64,000 nt of DNA, from assembly GCF_947488025.1 (NCBI RefSeq), contig NZ_CANKYS010000002.1, forward strand, positions 1 through 64,000. The letters run 5' to 3'. The notes below the pieces were generated by a model, which was given only the letters and a program-made list of their open reading frames with translations, was not told the origin of the DNA and searched no databases. The translations under genes were made by a program, and so were the position numbers. This document shows, one piece after another, positions 17,633 through 27,875 of this stretch. The first letter of the stretch is position 1; each line of letters starts with the position of its first letter. The stretch comes from an uncultured Nocardioides sp. (GTDB taxonomy: Bacteria; Actinomycetota; Actinomycetes; Propionibacteriales; Nocardioidaceae).

Positions 17633-18567
17633 TGGGACGCACCCTGCTCGACTCCCTCGCGCGGTTCCTCTGGCCGCTCGCGGTGGCCAACCTCCTCGCC
17701 AACATCGGCATCGTCGTCACCGGCGCTGCTGTCCGGTTGACCGGGTCGGGCCTCGGGTGCCCGACGTGGCCACGCTGCACCGACGCGTCGTACGTCGCCC
17801 ACGGCGAGCTCGGGATGCACGGTGCGATCGAGTTCGGCAACCGGCTGCTGACCTTCGTCCTGGCCGCCGTCGCGGTGCTCTGCTTCCTCGCTGCCCTCGG
17901 GGCGCGGCACCGCCGCGCGACCCGGCTCGCCCTCGTGATCGGCCTGGGCATCCCCCTGCAGGCGGTGCTCGGCGGCATCACGGTGCTGACCGACCTCAAC
18001 CCCTGGGTCGTCGCCGGCCACTTCCTGCTGTCGATGGCGATCATCATGGTCTGCGTCGCCCTGCTCGACGAGCTCCGCAGTCCCACGCGCGGGCTCGCTC
18101 CGTCGCTGCCGCGCGCACTCGCCTGGGCGACCTTCGCAGCCGGCTGGGTCGTCCTCTACCTCGGCACGGTGGTGACCGGCGCCGGCCCGCACGCCGGTGA
18201 CACCGACTCGCCGCGCAACGGCCTGGACCCGGCGACGGTGTCGCAGGCCCACGCGATCTCCGTCTACGTCCTCGTCGCGCTGACCGTGGCCCTGCTGGTG
18301 GTCGCGCGGCGCGGTGGGCACCAGTGGCTCGCCCGGGTCACCGCGCTGGTGCTGCTCATCGAGGTGCTCCAGGGCGTGCTCGGCTGGGTGCAGTACTGGC
18401 TCGACCTGCCGGTCGGCCTCGTCGCCCTGCACATGCTCGGCGCCGGGCTCCTGGCCGCCGGCCTGGCCCGCATCGCGCTCGCGGTGCTGCCGCACCGCGG
18501 CGCCGACGAGGCCCGCGCGGACGGCGTACGCCAGACGCACGCCGCCACGCGCATCGCCCCGTCGTGA
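17629..18567 (+). CDS. ctaA: Heme A synthase (COX15/CtaA family)
   Basis: 312 residues, eight membrane spans. Conserved heme-ligand histidines appear in the paired halves: AHGELGMHGAIEFGNRLL and VVAGHFLLS in the first half, VSQAHAISVYVLVAL and LVALHMLGAGLL in the second. The VRLTGSGLGCPTWPRC block carries the extracytoplasmic cysteine pair. It oxidises heme O to heme A for aa3-type cytochrome oxidase; heme O comes from CtaB encoded 1.7 kb away. Two adjacent ATGs (17629, 17632) are possible; both overlap the permease stop. Confidence 0.93.
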   Translation: MMGRTLLDSLARFLWPLAVANLLANIGIVVTGAAVRLTGSGLGCPTWPRCTDASYVAHGELGMHGAIEFGNRLLTFVLAAVAVLCFLAALGARHRRATRLALVIGLGIPLQAVLGGITVLTDLNPWVVAGHFLLSMAIIMVCVALLDELRSPTRGLAPSLPRALAWATFAAGWVVLYLGTVVTGAGPHAGDTDSPRNGLDPATVSQAHAISVYVLVALTVALLVVARRGGHQWLARVTALVLLIEVLQGVLGWVQYWLDLPVGLVALHMLGAGLLAAGLARIALAVLPHRGADEARADGVRQTHAATRIAPS

Positions 18568-18577
18568 AGCTGGGAGG

Positions 18578-19069
18578 TCAGGACCGCCCGATCTTGCGGG
18601 CGAAGACGACCGTGCGCTTGGAGTAGTCGTCGGCCTTGCACCCGACGAGCACGATCCGGGCCGGCCCGGCGACGGAGTAGAGCGAGCCCATCCGCCGTGA
18701 GGCAGGCCAGAACTCGCGTCGGGTGACCTCGAAGCGGCAGCCCGCCACCTTGATGACGTCGCCGCGGCGCAGCGACCCCCACCGGTCGGCCACGCCGTTG
18801 CCTGCCCGCCACGCGTGACCGGCGTAGACAGTGCTGCCGGTGGGGTCGCAGGGCGGGTCGCCCTGCGACCAGGTGTAGACGGCACCGCGGAGCCGGTTGC
18901 CGACGGCCAGGGTGTCGTTGCGAGCCGGCACCTTGATGATGGCCGCGTCGGTGGAGGTGCGCGCGATCGTGAGCCGGTCAGGAGCGGCATGGGCCGCACC
19001 CTGACCTGCCGCGGCGGTGGTGCCGAGCACCACCGCCGCGACGATCCCCGCAGCGCGGGAGCGGGTCAT
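18578..19069 (-). CDS. Class F/E-like sortase
   Basis: 163 residues: a signal peptide/anchor (MTRSRAAGIVAAVVLGTTAAAGQGAAHA) and a small sortase domain. The catalytic triad is present: H85 (YAGHAW), C144 (LVGCKADD) and R152 (YSKRTVVFA), with the usual WGSLRRGDVIKV block between. Sortases join surface proteins to peptidoglycan or to each other. It is shorter than most, and the region around the cysteine lacks the normal TLxTC form. It overlaps the upstream secreted protein gene by 4 bp, hinting that this protein is its partner. Confidence 0.75.
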   Translation of the reverse strand: MTRSRAAGIVAAVVLGTTAAAGQGAAHAAPDRLTIARTSTDAAIIKVPARNDTLAVGNRLRGAVYTWSQGDPPCDPTGSTVYAGHAWRAGNGVADRWGSLRRGDVIKVAGCRFEVTRREFWPASRRMGSLYSVAGPARIVLVGCKADDYSKRTVVFARKIGRS

Positions 19070-20097
19070 CGCGACCCGGTGCTGGGTGCGACCTCCGGAG
19101 CGCTGGCGCACGGACGGGTGCGGAACGACATCTTCCACACGTGCTTGCCCTGCAGGCGGTAGGACGTGTCCACCGCGTGGGCCCGGACGGTGACCCGCTT
19201 GCCGCGAGCCTTCAGCCACACGCCCTGGCGGAGGGTCTTGCCCTTCGACGTGTAGACGACGCCCGAGCGCTTGACGACCTTGTAGACGTCGCCGCGGGTG
19301 CCGCACTTGTCGATCTTCCGGGCCCGGGCCGACACGGCGCGCGCCTCGGCGGGCAGCACCTCCGGCGGGGTGACGACGGGCGGCTGGACCACCGGCGGGG
19401 CGACCACCGGCGGCTCGACCGGCGGCTCGACCGGCGGCGTCGGGCAGGGCACGTTGCTGTCGCTCGGCGCCGGGTAGGTGATCGACGTCTGACCGCCGGG
19501 GAACTGGTTGCCCGGGTCGGCCGTCACCGTGACGCTGCCGTCGGGGTGGGTGGTCGAGGTCCAGGGCCCGGACGGGACCTGGCCGTAGGACGCGTTGCCC
19601 GGACCGCAGTCGTCGGTCACGGGGATCGTCGGCGGCTGGACGGTCGTGACGTGGCAGTCCTCGGAGAACTCACTGACGCGGATCTTGCCGGAGTTGGTCT
19701 GGGTCGTGTTGTTGTCCCACTTCGCCTTCAGCGTGAGGACGACGTCGGACGTCGGCCGTGCGGTGATGGTCTCGTTGAAGTACCGGGTCTGGCGCGAGGT
19801 GAACTCGGCGCCGACCGGGACCACGGCTCGGTTGGACCAGGTGATCCACTCCTTGCGGCTCTCGCTGTTCGTCACGGTCCAGGTGACGGCCCAGCCGCCA
19901 CCGGTCCTGCAGACGACGGAACCGGTGATCGTGTTGTGGTGCGCGCTGGCCGCGCCTGCAACACCGACGACGGCGAAGCCCACGGCCAGGACGAGGGTGA
20001 CGACCCTCGAGACACCGCGGTGGATCGGACGGCGACGAACCCCCAGTCCGGACGCGCCCCCAGCGGTCCGGTGTCGTCGCTCACGTGATGAAGACAT
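19066..20097 (-). CDS. Secreted repeat/proline-rich protein, possible sortase partner
   Basis: 343 residues, not matched to a named family. A basic N-terminus is followed by a hydrophobic signal (VVTLVLAVGFAVVGVAGAASA). The mature part starts with a beta-rich domain with cysteines (SVVCRTGGGWAVTWTVTNSESRKEW), then a proline-valine stalk (VEPPVEPPVVAPPVV), then a basic C-terminal beta-rich domain from CGTRGDVYKVVKRSG to the end. A VLPAEA motif after the stalk looks like a sorting motif remnant, but no hydrophobic span or basic tail follows, so it is not a standard LPxTG substrate. Start at 20097 has AGGGGG upstream. Confidence 0.6.
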   Translation of the reverse strand: MSSSRERRHRTAGGASGLGVRRRPIHRGVSRVVTLVLAVGFAVVGVAGAASAHHNTITGSVVCRTGGGWAVTWTVTNSESRKEWITWSNRAVVPVGAEFTSRQTRYFNETITARPTSDVVLTLKAKWDNNTTQTNSGKIRVSEFSEDCHVTTVQPPTIPVTDDCGPGNASYGQVPSGPWTSTTHPDGSVTVTADPGNQFPGGQTSITYPAPSDSNVPCPTPPVEPPVEPPVVAPPVVQPPVVTPPEVLPAEARAVSARARKIDKCGTRGDVYKVVKRSGVVYTSKGKTLRQGVWLKARGKRVTVRAHAVDTSYRLQGKHVWKMSFRTRPCASAPEVAPSTGSR

Positions 20098-20244
20098 GCA
20101 GAACTACCCCCTGCTCCCGCGGGGGTGACCCGATGCCTCCCCCTGCGGAGAAGTCAACGTGAGATCGCATCAGCGGACACGGAACGTTGTCTCAAGAAGG
20201 ACCCCAGAGTTGCCGAAGTCTCCTGACAGGACCTGCGAGCTGCG

Positions 20245-21213
20245 CTACCGGCCGAGGAGGGGGTCCAGTGCTACGGCGACGAAGAGGAGGGAGAGGTAGA
20301 GGTTGGAGGCGTGGAAGAGCCGCATCGGGTTGATGTCGGTCAGCGCCTCCGAGCTCTTGGCGCGCGTCCACATCCGGTGGGCCTCGACGAGGAAGACGGC
20401 GCCCAGTACTCCGGCGGCGACCGGGTAGACCAGGCTCGTCCCGGCGACCGGCCACAGCAGGAGGGAGGTCGCGACCATGACCCAGCTGTAGACCACGACC
20501 TGGCGTCCCACCTCGGCTGCCGGCTTCACCACCGGGAGCATCGGCACGTCGACGTTGCGGTAGTCCTCGCGGTAGCGCAGCGCGAGCGCCCACGTGTGCG
20601 GCGGGGTCCAGAAGAAGACCACCAGGAAGAGCACGACGGGCGTCCAGGCCAGCTCCCCGGTCACCGCGGTCCAGCCGATGAGGGCCGGGAAGCAACCGGC
20701 CAGCCCGCCCCAGACGATGTTCTGGGTGGTCCGGCGCTTGAGCAGGATCGTGTAGACGATGACGTAGAACGCGTTGGCCAGCACCGACAGCGCGGCCGAG
20801 AGCCAGTTGACCCACAGCGCCAGCACCACCGTCGACAGCACGGCCAGCACGGTGGCGAAGACGAGGGCGGAGACCGGCGAGACGATGTGGCGTGGCAGCG
20901 CCCGGCGCCGCGTACGTCGCATCTGCTCGTCGATGTCGCGGTCGTAGACGCAGTTGTAGGCCGAGGCGGAGCCCGCCGACAGCGCCCCGCCGACCACGGT
21001 GGCGGCGACCAGGCCGAGCGGCGGGATGCCACGCGCGGCGAAGAACATCACCGGGACCGTCGTCAGGAGGAGCAGCTCGATCACGCGCGGCTTGGTCAGT
21101 CCGACATACGCAGCGACCACGTCGCGCCACGTCTTCGACCCCTCGGGCGCGGCACCCTGGTCACCGGTCGACGGCCGGGCGGACGCGGCAGCGTTCGGGC
21201 CGGCGTGGGACAC
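20245..21213 (-). CDS. ctaB: Protoheme IX farnesyltransferase (heme O synthase)
   Basis: 322 residues with nine or so membrane spans and the prenyltransferase motif NCVYDRDIDEQMRRTRRR (N-x3-D-x3-D, Mg-farnesyl-PP binding) and the second conserved loop YREDYRNVDVPMLPVV. It attaches a farnesyl chain to heme B, feeding CtaA. GTG start at 21213. Divergent from the transketolase gene, as in many actinobacteria. Confidence 0.94.
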   Translation of the reverse strand: MSHAGPNAAASARPSTGDQGAAPEGSKTWRDVVAAYVGLTKPRVIELLLLTTVPVMFFAARGIPPLGLVAATVVGGALSAGSASAYNCVYDRDIDEQMRRTRRRALPRHIVSPVSALVFATVLAVLSTVVLALWVNWLSAALSVLANAFYVIVYTILLKRRTTQNIVWGGLAGCFPALIGWTAVTGELAWTPVVLFLVVFFWTPPHTWALALRYREDYRNVDVPMLPVVKPAAEVGRQVVVYSWVMVATSLLLWPVAGTSLVYPVAAGVLGAVFLVEAHRMWTRAKSSEALTDINPMRLFHASNLYLSLLFVAVALDPLLGR

Positions 21214-21419
21214 GGTGGAGAACCTCGGGACGTCGGGGACGGATGGGACGCGTACAGCGGGGAACCGAGGGGATGAACGGCCGGATGTTCCGGCGTCCGG
21301 GACGACCCTCGGGCACGGTCGAGTCTACTCGGCCACGACGATAGGGTCGCAGTCGAGGCCACCCCTGCTGGGCTGTGATCCTGACTGCACCCGGTTGCAC
21401 TCCACCGAGAGGAACTGCG

Positions 21420-23552
21420 TTGACCAAGAAGTCCGCCCTGCCCGCCACCCTCGAGTGGGACGACACCGACCGTCGAGCCGTCGACACCGCCCGGGTCCTG
21501 GCGATGGACGCGGTCCAGAAGGTCGGCAACGGCCACCCCGGTACGGCGATGAGCCTGGCGCCGGCGGCGTACCTGCTGTTCCACAAGGTGATGCGGCACA
21601 ACCCCGCCGACCCGCACTGGACCGGTCGCGACCGTTTCGTCCTCTCCTGCGGCCACAGCTCGATCACCCTCTACACCCAGCTGTTCCTCGGCGGGTGGGG
21701 CCTCGAGATCGAGGACCTGCGGACCCTGCGCACGTGGGGCAGCAAGACGCCGGGCCACCCGGAGTTCGGCCACACGGCGGGCGTGGAGACCACGACCGGC
21801 CCGCTGGGCCAGGGCGTCGCCAACGCGGTCGGCATGGCGATGGCAGCACGCCGCGAGCGCGGTCTGCTCGACCCCGGCACGGCCGAGGACGAGTCGCCCT
21901 TCGACCACCACGTCTACGCGCTCTGCTCCGACGGCGACCTGCAGGAGGGCGTCAGCGCCGAGGCCTCCTCGATCGCCGGCACCCAGCAGCTCGGCAACCT
22001 CACCCTCATCTACGACGCCAACCAGATCTCGATCGAGGGCGACACCGACGTCGCGTTCACCGAGGACGTGGGTGCGCGCTACGAGGCCTACGGCTGGCAC
22101 GTCCAGCACGTCGACTGGACCAACGACGGCACGGACTACGTCGAGGACGTGCCGGAGCTCTACGCCGCCGTCCGCGCCGCCGACGAGGTCACCGACCGGC
22201 CCAGCCTGATCGTCCTGCACACCGTCATCGCCTGGCCCGCTCCCAACGCCCAGGGCACCGGGAAGTCGCACGGCTCCGCCCTCGGCGAGGAGGAGGTGGC
22301 CGCCACCAAGGAGATCCTCGGCTTCGACCCCGAGCAGCACTTCGAGGTGCCGACCGACGTGATCGAGCGCACCCGCTCCCTCGTCGCGCGCGGCAAGGAG
22401 CAGCAGGCCGCCTGGCAGGAGCGCTTCGACGCGTGGAAGGGCTCAGCGTCCGAGGACGTCGTCCAGACCTTCGAGCGCATGCAGACCCGCGCGCTGCCCG
22501 CCGGCCTCGCCGACGCGCTGCCCAGCTTCGACGCCGACCCCAAGGGCGTGGCGACCCGCAAGGCGTCCGGCGCGGTGATCAACGCCGTCGCCGGTGTGAT
22601 GCCCGAGCTGTGGGGCGGCTCGGCCGACCTCGCCGAGTCCAACAACACCACCATCGAGGACGCGCCCTCCTTCATCCCGGAGAGCCGCTCGACCGACCAG
22701 TGGACCGGCGACCCGCTCGCCGGCCGGGTGCTGCACTTCGGCATCCGCGAGCACGGCATGGGCGGCATCCTCAACGGCATCGCGCTCCACGGCGGCACGC
22801 GCGTCTTCGGCGGCACCTTCCTCACCTTCAGCGACTACATGCGCGGCTCGGTCCGCCTGGCCGCGCTGATGGGCCTGCCCGTCACCTACGTGTGGACCCA
22901 CGACTCCATCGGCCTCGGTGAGGACGGCCCGACGCACCAGCCGATCGAGCACCTCGCCGCCCTGCGCGCCATCCCCGGCCTCGACGTCGTACGACCTGCC
23001 GACGCCAACGAGACGGCCGCCGCGTGGCACGCCGTCCTGCAGCGCACCGACCACCCGGCCGGCATCGCGCTGACGCGGCAGAACGTCCCCGTCTTCCCCC
23101 GCGGCGAGGAGGGCTTCAGCGACACGTCCGACGTGCACCGAGGCGGCTACGTCCTGATCGACGCGCCTGCCATCGACGGACGTGACGGCGACCCCGACGT
23201 GATCCTCATGGGCACCGGCTCGGAGGTGCAGGTGGCGGTCGCCGCCCGCGAGCTCCTCGCCGCCGACGGCATCCGCGCCCGCGTGGTGTCCCTCCCCTGC
23301 CTCGAGTGGTTCGAGGAGCAGGAGGAGGCCTACCGCGAGACCGTGCTGCCGCCCACCGTCAAGGCGCGCGTCTCGGTCGAGGCCGGCGTCAAGCAGGGCT
23401 GGCGCGACTACGTCGGCGACCACGGCCGCATCGTCTCCATCGAGCACTACGGCGCCTCGGCCGACTTCGCGCGCATCTACGAGGAGTTCGACATCACGGG
23501 CGAGGCGGTGGCCAACGCCGCCCGCGACAGCCTGCGCACCCTGACCGACTGA
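21420..23552 (+). CDS. tkt: Transketolase
   Basis: 710 residues. Thiamine-diphosphate and substrate motifs: GNGHPGTAMSLAP, the SDGDLQEGVSAEASSIAG segment with the GDG-type metal site, LIYDANQISIEGDT, and the C-terminal domain's DSIGLGEDGPTHQPIEHL. It transfers two-carbon units in the non-oxidative pentose-phosphate pathway. A TTG start at 21420 is proposed because GAGAGGA lies 8 nt upstream; a GTG at 21375 would add 15 residues of unlikely sequence. First gene of the tkt-tal-pgi-zwf-opcA-pgl operon. Confidence 0.95.
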   Translation: MTKKSALPATLEWDDTDRRAVDTARVLAMDAVQKVGNGHPGTAMSLAPAAYLLFHKVMRHNPADPHWTGRDRFVLSCGHSSITLYTQLFLGGWGLEIEDLRTLRTWGSKTPGHPEFGHTAGVETTTGPLGQGVANAVGMAMAARRERGLLDPGTAEDESPFDHHVYALCSDGDLQEGVSAEASSIAGTQQLGNLTLIYDANQISIEGDTDVAFTEDVGARYEAYGWHVQHVDWTNDGTDYVEDVPELYAAVRAADEVTDRPSLIVLHTVIAWPAPNAQGTGKSHGSALGEEEVAATKEILGFDPEQHFEVPTDVIERTRSLVARGKEQQAAWQERFDAWKGSASEDVVQTFERMQTRALPAGLADALPSFDADPKGVATRKASGAVINAVAGVMPELWGGSADLAESNNTTIEDAPSFIPESRSTDQWTGDPLAGRVLHFGIREHGMGGILNGIALHGGTRVFGGTFLTFSDYMRGSVRLAALMGLPVTYVWTHDSIGLGEDGPTHQPIEHLAALRAIPGLDVVRPADANETAAAWHAVLQRTDHPAGIALTRQNVPVFPRGEEGFSDTSDVHRGGYVLIDAPAIDGRDGDPDVILMGTGSEVQVAVAARELLAADGIRARVVSLPCLEWFEEQEEAYRETVLPPTVKARVSVEAGVKQGWRDYVGDHGRIVSIEHYGASADFARIYEEFDITGEAVANAARDSLRTLTD

Positions 23553-23581
23553 CGTACCCGTCCCCCCAACAGGAGGCACCA

Positions 23582-24694
23582 ATGAACGATCGTCTGAAGG
23601 CCCTGGCCGACGCCGGGGTGTCCATCTGGCTCGACGACCTCTCCCGCGAGCGGCTGGAGACCGGCAACCTGGCCGACCTGGTGAAGAACAGCCACGTCGT
23701 CGGCGTCACGTCCAACCCGGCCATCTTCCAGACCGCGCTCGCCGACGGTGAGCGCTACGACCCCCAGGTGCGTGAGCTCGCCGCCGCGGGTGCCGACGTC
23801 GACAAGGCCACGCAGGTGATCACCACCGACGACGTGCGCGACGCCTGTACGGTCATGCGACCGACCTTCGACGCCACCGACGGTGTCGACGGCCGCGTGT
23901 CGATCGAGGTGTCCCCCGGCTTCGCCCACGACACCGAGGAGACCGTCAAGGAGGCCGCCGAGCTCTGGCGGATCGTCGACCAGCCCAACCTGCTCATCAA
24001 GATCCCCGGCACGAAGGAGGGGTGGCCGGCGATCACCGAGACCATCGCTGCCGGCATCTCGGTCAACGTGACGCTGATCTTCGGCCTCGAGCAGTACCGC
24101 AACGTCATGGAGGCCTACGTCTCCGGGCTGGAGAAGGCGGCCGACAACGGCCACGAGCTCGCCGACATCCACTCCGTCGCGTCCTTCTTCGTCTCGCGCG
24201 TCGACTCCGAGATCGACAAGCGGCTCGAGGCGATGACCGAGGGGCCGGGCACCGACCCCGACCTGCGCGGCAAGGCCGGCGTGGCCAACGCGCGGCTCGC
24301 CTTCCAGATGTACGAGGACTTCTTCAGCGGTGAGCGCTGGGAGGCGCTCGAGGCCAAGGGCGCGCGCAAGCAGCGCCCCCTGTGGGCCTCGACCGGCGTG
24401 AAGAACCCGGACTACGACGACACGATGTACGTCGTCGACCTGGTCGTCGAGGACACCGTCAACACGATGCCCGAGAAGACCCTCGAGGCCGTGGCCGACC
24501 ACGGTGAGGTCCGCGGCGACCGCATCCGGCCGTTCTACGACGACGCCGCCGCCCACATGAAGGCCCTCGCCGCCGCGGGCATCGACTACGACGACGTCAT
24601 CGAGGTGCTCATCAAGGAGGGCGTCGACAAGTTCGTCGTCGCCTGGGACGAGCTGCAGACGACCCTCGCGAAGTCGCTCGAGGCCGCTCGCTGA
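23582..24694 (+). CDS. tal: Transaldolase
   Basis: 370 residues, the long actinobacterial type. The Schiff-base lysine is K140 in [12 protein letters not shown], followed by [15 protein letters not shown]; the N-terminal [10 protein letters not shown] and [10 protein letters not shown] motifs are standard. It exchanges three-carbon units with sedoheptulose-7-phosphate. An AGGAGG ribosome site is just upstream. Its stop overlaps the pgi start (TGATG). Confidence 0.95.
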   Translation: MNDRLKALADAGVSIWLDDLSRERLETGNLADLVKNSHVVGVTSNPAIFQTALADGERYDPQVRELAAAGADVDKATQVITTDDVRDACTVMRPTFDATDGVDGRVSIEVSPGFAHDTEETVKEAAELWRIVDQPNLLIKIPGTKEGWPAITETIAAGISVNVTLIFGLEQYRNVMEAYVSGLEKAADNGHELADIHSVASFFVSRVDSEIDKRLEAMTEGPGTDPDLRGKAGVANARLAFQMYEDFFSGERWEALEAKGARKQRPLWASTGVKNPDYDDTMYVVDLVVEDTVNTMPEKTLEAVADHGEVRGDRIRPFYDDAAAHMKALAAAGIDYDDVIEVLIKEGVDKFVVAWDELQTTLAKSLEAAR

Positions 24695-26355
24695 TGGGCT
24701 CGCCGGTCGACCCCATGACGACCGAGGCGTGGGCGCGGCTCGCCGGGCTCGCGGCGTCGTACGAGCCCGACCTGCGCGCCACGCTGACGCCGGAGTGGGT
24801 CGACCGGCAGACGCTCGTCGCCGCCGACCTCCACGTCGACCTGTCGAAGAACCTCCACGACGGTGACGTGGAGGCGGCGCTGCTCGCGCTCGCCGACCAG
24901 GTCGACGTGACGGGGCGTCGCGACGCCATGCTGGCGGGCGAGCACATCAACGTCACGGAGGACCGCGCGGTGCTCCACACCGCGCTGCGGCTCCCTGCCG
25001 ACGCGTCGCTCGTCGTCGACGGGCAGGACGTCGTGGCCGACGTCCACGAGGTGCTGGAGCGGGTGTACGCCTTCGCCGAGCGCGTCCGGTCGGGCGAGTG
25101 GACCGGCGTGACGGGCCGACGGATCGAGACCGTCGTCAACATCGGCATCGGGGGCTCCGACCTCGGGCCGGTGATGGCCTACGAGGCGCTCGAGCCCTAC
25201 CGCCAGGACGGGCTGTCGTGCCGCTTCATCAGCAACATCGACCCGACCGACGCCGGGCAGACGCTGGCCGGTCTCGACCCGGAGACCACCCTCTTCATCG
25301 TCTCCAGCAAGACCTTCGGCACCCTCGAGACGCTCACCAACGCCCGGCTCTGCCGGGCCTGGCTGCTCGAGAACCTGCCGTCGGGCACCGACGCCACGGA
25401 CGCGGTCGCCCAGCACTTCGTCGCCGTGTCCACGGCGCTCGACAAGGTCGCCGACTTCGGCATCGACCCCGACAACGCCTTCGGCTTCTGGGACTGGGTC
25501 GGCGGCCGCTACTCGATGGACTCCGCGATCGGGCTCTCGCTGGTCGTGGCCGTCGGTCCCGAGCGCTTCGCCGAGATGCTCGCCGGGTTCCACGCGATGG
25601 ACGAGCACTTCCGCACCGCGCCGCCGGAGTCCAACGTCCCGCTCCGGATGGGGCTGCTCAACGTCTGGTACACCAGCTTCCTCGGCGCCCACACGCACGC
25701 GGTGCTGCCCTACGCACAGCTGCTGCACCGCTTCCCGGCCTACCTGCAGCAGCTGACGATGGAGTCCAACGGCAAGGGCGTGCGGTGGGACGGCACGACG
25801 GTCGACTACGACACGGGCGAGGTCTTCTGGGGCGAGCCCGGCACCAACGGCCAGCACGCCTTCTACCAGCTCATCCACCAGGGCACCCGCCTCGTGCCGG
25901 CCGACTTCATCGCCTTCGCGCGACCGGCGTACGACCTCACCGACCGCACCGACGACGGCGAGACCGACGTCCACGAGCTGCTGCTGGCCAACTTCCTCGC
26001 CCAGACCAAGGCGCTCGCCCTCGGCCGGACGGCCGACGAGGTGCGCGCCGAGGGCGTGGCCGAGGAGCTGGTCTCGGCGCGGACGTTCCCGGGCAACCGA
26101 CCGACCACCTCGATCATGGCTCCGGCGCTCACGCCGTCGGTGCTCGGCCAGCTGATCGCCCTCTACGAGCACATCACGTTCGTGCAGGGCGCGGTGTGGG
26201 GCATCGACAGCTTCGACCAGTGGGGCGTCGAGCTCGGCAAGCAGCTGGCCCAGGAGCTGCGGCCGGCGATCTCCGGCGACGCGTCGGTGGCCGCCGAGCA
26301 GGATCCCTCGACGCAGTCGCTGATCCGCTACTACCAGGAGAACCGAGGCCGATGA
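24694..26355 (+). CDS. pgi: Glucose-6-phosphate isomerase
   Basis: 553 residues. Active-site motifs: [19 protein letters not shown], the [12 protein letters not shown] phosphate-binding loop, [12 protein letters not shown], and [20 protein letters not shown] with the catalytic Glu and His. It links glycolysis and the pentose-phosphate pathway. Its start overlaps the tal stop and its stop overlaps zwf, implying translational coupling. Confidence 0.95.
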   Translation: MGSPVDPMTTEAWARLAGLAASYEPDLRATLTPEWVDRQTLVAADLHVDLSKNLHDGDVEAALLALADQVDVTGRRDAMLAGEHINVTEDRAVLHTALRLPADASLVVDGQDVVADVHEVLERVYAFAERVRSGEWTGVTGRRIETVVNIGIGGSDLGPVMAYEALEPYRQDGLSCRFISNIDPTDAGQTLAGLDPETTLFIVSSKTFGTLETLTNARLCRAWLLENLPSGTDATDAVAQHFVAVSTALDKVADFGIDPDNAFGFWDWVGGRYSMDSAIGLSLVVAVGPERFAEMLAGFHAMDEHFRTAPPESNVPLRMGLLNVWYTSFLGAHTHAVLPYAQLLHRFPAYLQQLTMESNGKGVRWDGTTVDYDTGEVFWGEPGTNGQHAFYQLIHQGTRLVPADFIAFARPAYDLTDRTDDGETDVHELLLANFLAQTKALALGRTADEVRAEGVAEELVSARTFPGNRPTTSIMAPALTPSVLGQLIALYEHITFVQGAVWGIDSFDQWGVELGKQLAQELRPAISGDASVAAEQDPSTQSLIRYYQENRGR

Positions 26356-27875
26356 GCCACCCCAACCCACTGCGCGACCCGCAGGACCGCCGGCTCCCGC
26401 GGATCGCCGGCCCGTGCGGCATGGTCCTCTTCGGCGTGACCGGTGACCTGTCGCGCAAGAAGGTCATGCCCGCCATCTACGACCTGGCCAACCGCGGCCT
26501 GCTGCCGCCCGGCTTCAGCCTGGTGGGCTTCGCGCGGCGCGACTGGGCCGACCAGGACTTCGCGCAGATCGTCCACGACGCGGTCAAGGAGAACGCGCGT
26601 ACGCCGTTCCGCGAGGAGGTCTGGAACCAGCTCTCCGAGGGCTTCCGCTTCGTCTCGGGCGACTTCGACGACGACGCCGCCTTCGAGCAGCTGCGCCGCA
26701 CCGTCGAGGAGCTCGACCAGCTGCGTGGCACCGGCGGCAACATGGCCTTCTACCTCGCGATCCCGCCGGCCTTCTTCGGCACCGTCGTGGGCCAGCTCAA
26801 GGAGCACGGTCTCGCCGATCCCGGGCCCGACCAGTGGCGCCGTGTGGTCGTCGAGAAGCCGTTCGGCCACGACCTCGAGTCGGCGCGCGAGCTCAACCAC
26901 ATCCTCGACGGCGTCTTCCCGTCGGGCTCGGTCTTCCGGATCGACCACTACCTCGGCAAGGAGACGGTCCAGAACATCCTGGCGATGCGGTTCGCGAACA
27001 ACATGTTCGAGCCGATCTGGAACGCCAACTACGTCGACCACGTGCAGATCACCATGGCCGAGGACATCGGCATCGGCGGTCGCGCCGGCTACTACGACGG
27101 CATCGGCGCCGCGCGCGACGTCATCCAGAACCACCTCCTGCAGCTGATGGCGCTGGTCGCGATGGAGGAGCCGATCGCGTTCGACGCGAGGAGCCTGCGC
27201 ATCGAGAAGCAGAAGGTGCTGAAGTCGGCCACGTTGCCGCCGCGCCTCGACCTCACCACCGCCCGCGGGCAGTACACCGCCGGGTGGGCCGGCGGCGAGA
27301 AGGTCCAGGGCTTCCTCGACGAGGAGGGCATCAAGAAGACCTCCACCACCGAGACCTACGCGGCGATCACCGTCAACGTGGAGACGCGCCGCTGGGCCGG
27401 AGTGCCGTTCTACCTCCGCGCCGGCAAGCGGCTCGGGAGGCGCGTCACCGAGGTCGCCATCGTCTTCAAGCGTGCGCCGCACCTGCCGTTCGCGCAGACC
27501 GCCACCGAGGACCTGTCGCAGAACGCGCTCGTCATCCGCGTGCAGCCCGACGAGGGCATGACGATGCGCTTCGGGTCGAAGGTGCCGGGAACGGCGATGG
27601 AGATCCGCGACGTCAACATGGACTTCGCCTACGGCGGCTCCTTCACCGAGGCCAGCGCCGAGGCGTACGAACGCCTCATCCTCGACGTCCTTCTCGGCGA
27701 CCCGCCGCTGTTCCCGCGGCACGAGGAGGTCGAGCTCTCGTGGAAGATCCTGGACCCGGTCATCGAGCACTGGGCGCGCAAGGGCAAGCCCGAGCCGTAC
27801 GACTCCGGCACCTGGGGTCCCGAGTCCGCCGACAAGATGCTCGCGCGCGACGGTCGCACGTGGAGGAGGCCCTAA
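26352..27875 (+). CDS. zwf: Glucose-6-phosphate 1-dehydrogenase
   Basis: 507 residues. NADP-binding [10 protein letters not shown] at 28-37, EKPFG, and the substrate/catalytic motif RIDHYLGK at 196-203 are all intact. It makes NADPH and 6-phosphogluconolactone. The gene is followed with no gap by opcA, whose product is required for full activity of the enzyme in several actinobacteria. Confidence 0.96.
   Translation: MSHPNPLRDPQDRRLPRIAGPCGMVLFGVTGDLSRKKVMPAIYDLANRGLLPPGFSLVGFARRDWADQDFAQIVHDAVKENARTPFREEVWNQLSEGFRFVSGDFDDDAAFEQLRRTVEELDQLRGTGGNMAFYLAIPPAFFGTVVGQLKEHGLADPGPDQWRRVVVEKPFGHDLESARELNHILDGVFPSGSVFRIDHYLGKETVQNILAMRFANNMFEPIWNANYVDHVQITMAEDIGIGGRAGYYDGIGAARDVIQNHLLQLMALVAMEEPIAFDARSLRIEKQKVLKSATLPPRLDLTTARGQYTAGWAGGEKVQGFLDEEGIKKTSTTETYAAITVNVETRRWAGVPFYLRAGKRLGRRVTEVAIVFKRAPHLPFAQTATEDLSQNALVIRVQPDEGMTMRFGSKVPGTAMEIRDVNMDFAYGGSFTEASAEAYERLILDVLLGDPPLFPRHEEVELSWKILDPVIEHWARKGKPEPYDSGTWGPESADKMLARDGRTWRRP

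Noticed and set aside
19310..19370. Canonical LPxTG sorting signal in the sortase-linked secreted protein
   Set aside because: The VLPAEA motif has no hydrophobic span or basic tail after it; about 90 further residues of folded-looking sequence follow.
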